Source: an uncultured Clostridia bacterium (GTDB lineage: Bacteria; Bacillota_A; Clostridia; Oscillospirales; Oscillospiraceae). Taken from it: 9,389 nucleotides of DNA. Position 1 is the first letter of the stretch. Every line of letters begins with the position of its first letter. The DNA lies in the NCBI GenBank assembly GCA_947307375.1, contig CAMZIX010000048.1, positions 1 to 9,389 of the forward strand. The letters run 5' to 3'. Of this stretch, positions 6,028-9,389 are shown one piece after another. Position numbers and translations under genes: made by a program. The notes beneath the pieces are model-generated. The model had not been told where the DNA came from and did not search any database. It saw nothing but the letters and a program-made list of their open reading frames with translations.

Positions 6028-7413
6028 TCAGTCGCCGAGATTGGCCTGTGCGGCGGCGAGCCACACGCCGTCGACGCGGACGAGCACCAGCTGATAGCCG
6101 CTGCGGATATCGTAGTTGAGCTTGCCGTACCAGGTGCCGGCCGTCACATCGGCGCTGAAGGACACCGTGCAGAACACACAGTCCTCCGACAGCGCATGGA
6201 AGTGATCGAAGCTCAGCTCGCGGTAGTCGATCTCCGTTTTCGAAGCCCAGAACATGGCGTCGGACGAGTCCTCCACATAGCGGTACAGCTCCGTGTCCGG
6301 CAGGATGCGGCCGAGCAGCTCGCGATAGGCCGTGTGGCGGGCGCTCCCGGCCGCCGAATAGGCCAGGAAGGCGCGGAAAAATTCCTCCGCCGCCGCGCGC
6401 GCCTCCTCGGGCACGGCCGGGTCGTCCGGATAGAAGAAATAGAGCGTGCCGTTGCCGCCGGCGACGGCGCTCAGCTCCTCGCCGTTTTTGCCGACGGCGC
6501 GGAGCTCCGGCTCAGCGTACAGGCCCTGCGCCCGGTAGTCGCGCGTCCGGTAGCTCACGCCCTCGGGCAGCGGAAGATCCCGCGTGAGATCAAAGCCGCC
6601 CGCCGCGTCCTCCTCGCCGAGGATCGCCCCGTTCACGCTGACCGCAGCCTCCGCCGGCGCTTCCAGGGCAAAGGCGTTCCGCCCGGTCTCGTCCAGCACG
6701 AGGCGGATGCGCGACGCGTCCCCCGTGTCCGCCTGAAGGAAGGCGCGGCCCTCCGCGTCGGCCACATTGAGCTCCCCGCGCAGGCCCTCGATCCGATAGC
6801 GCACATAGGCGCCCGGTCCCTCAAAGCGCGCCTCCAGCGGCGTCAGATGCGGCGGCTCTCCCGCCTCGCCGCTGAGGGATTCCTCGCCGATCGGGATGCC
6901 GTTGAGCGTCAGCGCTGCGTCGCGCGGCGCGTCGATCTCCAGGGTCACGGCAGCCAGCGATTGGCGGAAGTCCAGGCAGTCCAGCCGCTCGAGCTCCCAT
7001 TCGCAGCGCCCGAAGCTCCGCTTCGCGTCCGCTTTGGGGCGGAGCGTCACCTCGGCGATCGGCTGACGGCCGGCGCTGACGAGGAAGACCGCGTGCTCGG
7101 CGTCGGTCCGCGCGAGATCCGGCCGGTACCGCAGCTCGGCGGAACGCAGATTGGCTTCGAAATACTGGTCGAACAGCGCGTCCATATCCTCAAAGCCCTC
7201 CCCGTCCTCCGGGAGCGCGGCGCGCAGATCGGCTTTCCATTCGTCCTTGCTCCGCGCCAGCAGCGCGTCCATGACGGGCTCCGGTCTCGTCCGCTCATAC
7301 ACGGCAGCGTAACGGTAAAAATTCACGCAGGCAATCGTTCCGACGGCGAGCAGGACCAGCGTCCAGATCAGGAGAAAACGCGGCCAGGTGAGGCGTCTTT
7401 TTTTCTCTTCCAT
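6028..7413 (-). CDS. membrane-anchored protein with two PEGA-like repeats, TcaA-like layout
   Basis: 461 residues. A basic N-terminus (MEEKKRR) and one membrane helix (about 12-30) are followed by an extracellular remainder. Residues ~45-145 form a first domain of unknown type. Two similar beta-rich repeats follow: TLEIDAPRDAALTLNGIPIG (157-176) and FALEAPAEAAVSVNGAILG (248-266). Both fit the hydrophobic-x-x-NG-x-x-(I/L)G pattern of PEGA/TcaA-type repeats. The C-terminal ~125 residues (EEARAAAEEFFRAFLAYS onward) look like an NTF2-type fold, as in TcaA/YvbJ proteins. There is no zinc ribbon at the N-terminus, unlike many TcaA homologues. It is the last gene of the operon, 1 base after the glycosidase stop, with its ribosome binding site inside that gene. 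A cell-wall role is plausible from layout; the function is not established. Confidence 0.65.
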   Translation of the reverse strand: MEEKKRRLTWPRFLLIWTLVLLAVGTIACVNFYRYAAVYERTRPEPVMDALLARSKDEWKADLRAALPEDGEGFEDMDALFDQYFEANLRSAELRYRPDLARTDAEHAVFLVSAGRQPIAEVTLRPKADAKRSFGRCEWELERLDCLDFRQSLAAVTLEIDAPRDAALTLNGIPIGEESLSGEAGEPPHLTPLEARFEGPGAYVRYRIEGLRGELNVADAEGRAFLQADTGDASRIRLVLDETGRNAFALEAPAEAAVSVNGAILGEEDAAGGFDLTRDLPLPEGVSYRTRDYRAQGLYAEPELRAVGKNGEELSAVAGGNGTLYFFYPDDPAVPEEARAAAEEFFRAFLAYSAAGSARHTAYRELLGRILPDTELYRYVEDSSDAMFWASKTEIDYRELSFDHFHALSEDCVFCTVSFSADVTAGTWYGKLNYDIRSGYQLVLVRVDGVWLAAAQANLGD

Positions 7414-7414
7414 G

Positions 7415-8449
7415 TCACTCGCCCTCCCCCAGCACGATAAAGCCCGTGGGGATGCTGCGCGGGCCGGTGACCGAGGCGCAGACGTTCACGATCTCTCCGT
7501 CCCAGACCATCACCGACGAGGAGCCGCCGTCGAGGTTCGCGGCGTTCACCGCGCCGTACTGCTGCAGGATGTCGACGACGTTCTCCAGCGTCGCGCCCAG
7601 CGTCCGCACGCCGCGGCCGTCCAGCACCAGCAGCAGCAGCGCGCCGTCCTCCCGCTGGCCGATGGCCGTGCGGGGATTAACGCCGGGGCCGAGGTTTTGG
7701 GTCTGCACCTCGCCGTTGATGATCAGCGAGGAGGCGATCCCGTCGTGCGTCACAAAGCTCACGCCCCAGATCACGCCGGCCTCCAGCGCCTCGGCCGGGC
7801 TCATCGTCCCGACGATCAGAACGCCGTCCCGATCCAGGCCGATCACGCTGTAGCGGCCCAGCTCATTGCCGAAAACGAGCTTGCCGTCGCAGATCACGAT
7901 CCCGGTGGGCGTGCCGCCGTTGCTCAGGCCGTTGTCGTCGACGAAGCCGCCGGCGTTGATGCCGGCGATCCCGCCGCAGAGCTCCACCATCTCCGTCAGC
8001 TGCAGGCCCCGGCCGCTGACGTGATCGCCGGCATAGCCGAGGATCACGCGTGTGGGATCGGGGACGATCAGCAGCTTGCCGCGGCAGTTGCCGTAGGAGA
8101 TGTCGACCAGCTCCGGCTCCTGCTCCTCCTGCGTCTCGGCGGCCGCCGCCTCCCGGGCGGCGACGCGGATCAGCGAGGTGTTGACCTGTTCGGTCTCCTG
8201 TTCCGCGGTGCGCTCCTGGATATAGGCGCCCAGCTCCTCGTCGCTGAGGAAGATGCGGGACATCCAGCGGATCGCGCTGGTCTCGCGCACCGAGCTGCAG
8301 AAGGCCGCCGTCAGCGTCGGCGAGGGGCCCTTTTCAAAGACCCAGACGATGCCGAGCAGGATCAGCGCCAGACACAGCAGCGTGACGGCGAGCAGGCTCA
8401 GCGCCCGGCCGAAGCCGCGGAGCAGGCCGCGGGTTTTCTCTTGCTTCAT
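7415..8449 (-). CDS. membrane-anchored phosphodiester glycosidase (NAGPA domain)
   Basis: 344 residues: one N-terminal membrane helix (about 17-38), a Glu/Ala-rich linker (~80-112), then the NAGPA/phosphodiester glycosidase domain (~115-340). Family motifs are GINAGGFVDDNG (163-174), NPRTAIGQREDG (258-269), LLLVLDGRG (272-280), AANLDGGSSSVMVWDGE (303-319) and RSIPTGFIV (331-339). The family includes the human uncovering enzyme and bacterial proteins that hydrolyse sugar-phosphodiester bonds, acting here on the outside of the membrane. The start overlaps the LRR gene stop as ATGA, and GGAGAT lies just upstream. A wall teichoic acid or capsular phosphodiester is a possible substrate, by inference from the surface location and neighbours. 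Confidence 0.85.
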   Translation of the reverse strand: MKQEKTRGLLRGFGRALSLLAVTLLCLALILLGIVWVFEKGPSPTLTAAFCSSVRETSAIRWMSRIFLSDEELGAYIQERTAEQETEQVNTSLIRVAAREAAAAETQEEQEPELVDISYGNCRGKLLIVPDPTRVILGYAGDHVSGRGLQLTEMVELCGGIAGINAGGFVDDNGLSNGGTPTGIVICDGKLVFGNELGRYSVIGLDRDGVLIVGTMSPAEALEAGVIWGVSFVTHDGIASSLIINGEVQTQNLGPGVNPRTAIGQREDGALLLLVLDGRGVRTLGATLENVVDILQQYGAVNAANLDGGSSSVMVWDGEIVNVCASVTGPRSIPTGFIVLGEGE

Positions 8450-9389
8450 GAACGATCTCCAGTTTCTGTGGGAGAATTGGACTGTCTGTCCCAGTCCGAC
8501 AGTTTATAGAGCATCTGCTGGCACAGCAGCTCGTAGCGCTCGGTCTTGCTGCCGTCCGGATTGTAGCGCCAGCCGCCGGCAAAGCCGGAATGGCCGGGGC
8601 CGATGCTGAGCACGCAGTCGGGGACGCTTTGCTGCAGCTCGTCGATCTGCTCCTGCGTGACGTGGTCAAAGGTGCGCTGGCACATCCGCACCAGCTTCAG
8701 CGACGGCAGCCCGTACACGGGCGAGATGTCGCTGAGGTTCGGCATGTCGCCGAGGTTGAGGTATTCCAGGTTTTCCATGCCCTTCAGACAGCTGATGTCG
8801 GAGATCGGCGTCGAAAAGCACTCGAAAAATTCCAGCTCCGGGCATTCCGCCAGCGCCGAAATGTCGCTGATGCGGGTAATGGAGATGATCACCGTGTTCA
8901 GCTTCGGGAAATAGCGGACGAAGTCCAGATTGGTCAGCCGGGTATTGTGCCCGACGTCCAGATACAGCACGTCGTGCATGTACCGGAGCAGATGGGCGTT
9001 CTGGTCGGTGATCAGCTGGGAATTGATCAGGATCGTGTCGGTCATGAAGGGGTATTCGCCGATCTCCACGCTCCAGACCACATTGACCGCCGGGAAGTCC
9101 GCGCGCAGCGCGTCCATCGCGTCGTAGTCGTCGACGCCGCACTGCTTGAGGCGCAGCAGCTTCAGCGAGCGCAGATAGGGCAGCGCCTCGCGGAAGCGTG
9201 CGATCCCCTCGTTGCCGATCTTCACGCGGGTGTAGCGCAGCTCCTCGGTATCGGGTCCGGCCAGCTGGCCGTAGAGCTCGAAGCAGCAGTCCAGCTGCGC
9301 CTGCGGCGCGGCGGCGGCCAGGCGGCCGAGCTCCTCCGCCGTCAGCGGCGTGGGGCTCCCGTCCGCCGGGATCAGATCGACGCTGCGCA
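8446..9389 (-). CDS. leucine-rich repeat protein, clostridial type (5' end beyond window)
   Basis: The reading frame stays open to the right edge, so 313 C-terminal residues are visible and the start lies outside. A GTG at 9225 is internal: coding continues upstream of it in the same style. Visible residues ~14-43 (TAEELGRLAAAAPQAQLDCCFELYG) and ~70-115 (ending FPAVNVVWSVEIGEYPF) look like two copies of the module that precedes the repeats in many gut Clostridia LRR proteins. About five 21-24-residue LRRs follow, e.g. YLDVGHNTRLTNLDFV, ISITRISDISALAECPEL and YLNLGDMPNLSDISPV, then a capping stretch (DELQQSVPDCVLSIGPG) and a polar tail. These proteins usually mediate protein-protein contact at the surface. 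It is the first visible gene of the operon with the NAGPA and TcaA-like genes. Confidence 0.85.
   Translation of the reverse strand, partial: RSVDLIPADGSPTPLTAEELGRLAAAAPQAQLDCCFELYGQLAGPDTEELRYTRVKIGNEGIARFREALPYLRSLKLLRLKQCGVDDYDAMDALRADFPAVNVVWSVEIGEYPFMTDTILINSQLITDQNAHLLRYMHDVLYLDVGHNTRLTNLDFVRYFPKLNTVIISITRISDISALAECPELEFFECFSTPISDISCLKGMENLEYLNLGDMPNLSDISPVYGLPSLKLVRMCQRTFDHVTQEQIDELQQSVPDCVLSIGPGHSGFAGGWRYNPDGSKTERYELLCQQMLYKLSDWDRQSNSPTETGDRS

Noticed and set aside
5401..8509. Long plus-strand open frames at 5401-7440 and 7388-8509
   Set aside because: They run across the real promoter, the GtrA gene, a perfect terminator and then antisense to the surface operon, with Arg/Ala/Gln-rich shadow composition. 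They are by-products of high GC at third codon positions.
9223..9225. GTG at 9225 as the true start of the LRR gene
   Set aside because: The same frame stays open to the window edge and the upstream residues match the pre-LRR module, and no ribosome binding site precedes the GTG.

Overview
The window looks like chromosomal DNA of a GC-rich gut-type anaerobe of the class Clostridia, probably Oscillospiraceae-like. Supporting signs are AGGAGG-type ribosome binding sites, occasional TTG and GTG starts, sigma-A-like promoters, an oxygen-sensitive 2-hydroxyacyl-CoA dehydratase-type enzyme, a clostridial ECF sigma/anti-sigma pair, and a leucine-rich-repeat (LRR) surface protein of a style common in these bacteria. 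The taxonomic call is inference. Nine of the ten genes lie on the minus strand; one (GtrA family) is on plus. No tRNA, rRNA, CRISPR array, IS element or phage gene was seen.

Reading from high to low coordinates (the direction of most transcription): (1) 9389-6028 is a tight three-gene cell-envelope operon. It encodes an LRR protein cut by the right edge, a membrane-anchored phosphodiester glycosidase (NAGPA domain), and a membrane-anchored protein with two PEGA-like repeats and a TcaA-like layout. The junctions are a 4-base ATGA overlap and a 1-base gap. (2) 6012-5430 holds the only plus-strand gene, a small GtrA-family membrane protein with a good promoter and a perfect terminator. It is divergent from a TspO/MBR-family membrane protein at 5420-4947. 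(3) 4946-4711 is a gene-free stretch built from successive hairpins, ending in a minus-strand terminator. (4) 4704-3240 is an ECF sigma factor and its membrane-bound partner, joined by an ATGA overlap, with an extended -10 promoter and a terminator. (5) 3174-1 is an operon of a CooC-type metallo-ATPase followed by two 2-hydroxyacyl-CoA dehydratase/benzoyl-CoA reductase-family subunits, the second running off the left edge.

The most interesting unit is the last one. Dehydratases of this family normally depend on an ASKHA-type activator ATPase (HgdC/FldI/BadG type). Here the gene that leads the operon is instead a SIMIBI-class CooC-like ATPase that keeps the CXC metal-binding pair. This may be a variant activation or metal-maturation arrangement. 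An ordinary activator could still lie beyond position 1. The LRR/NAGPA/TcaA-like operon and the hairpin-rich intergenic block are the other regions that deserve a second look.
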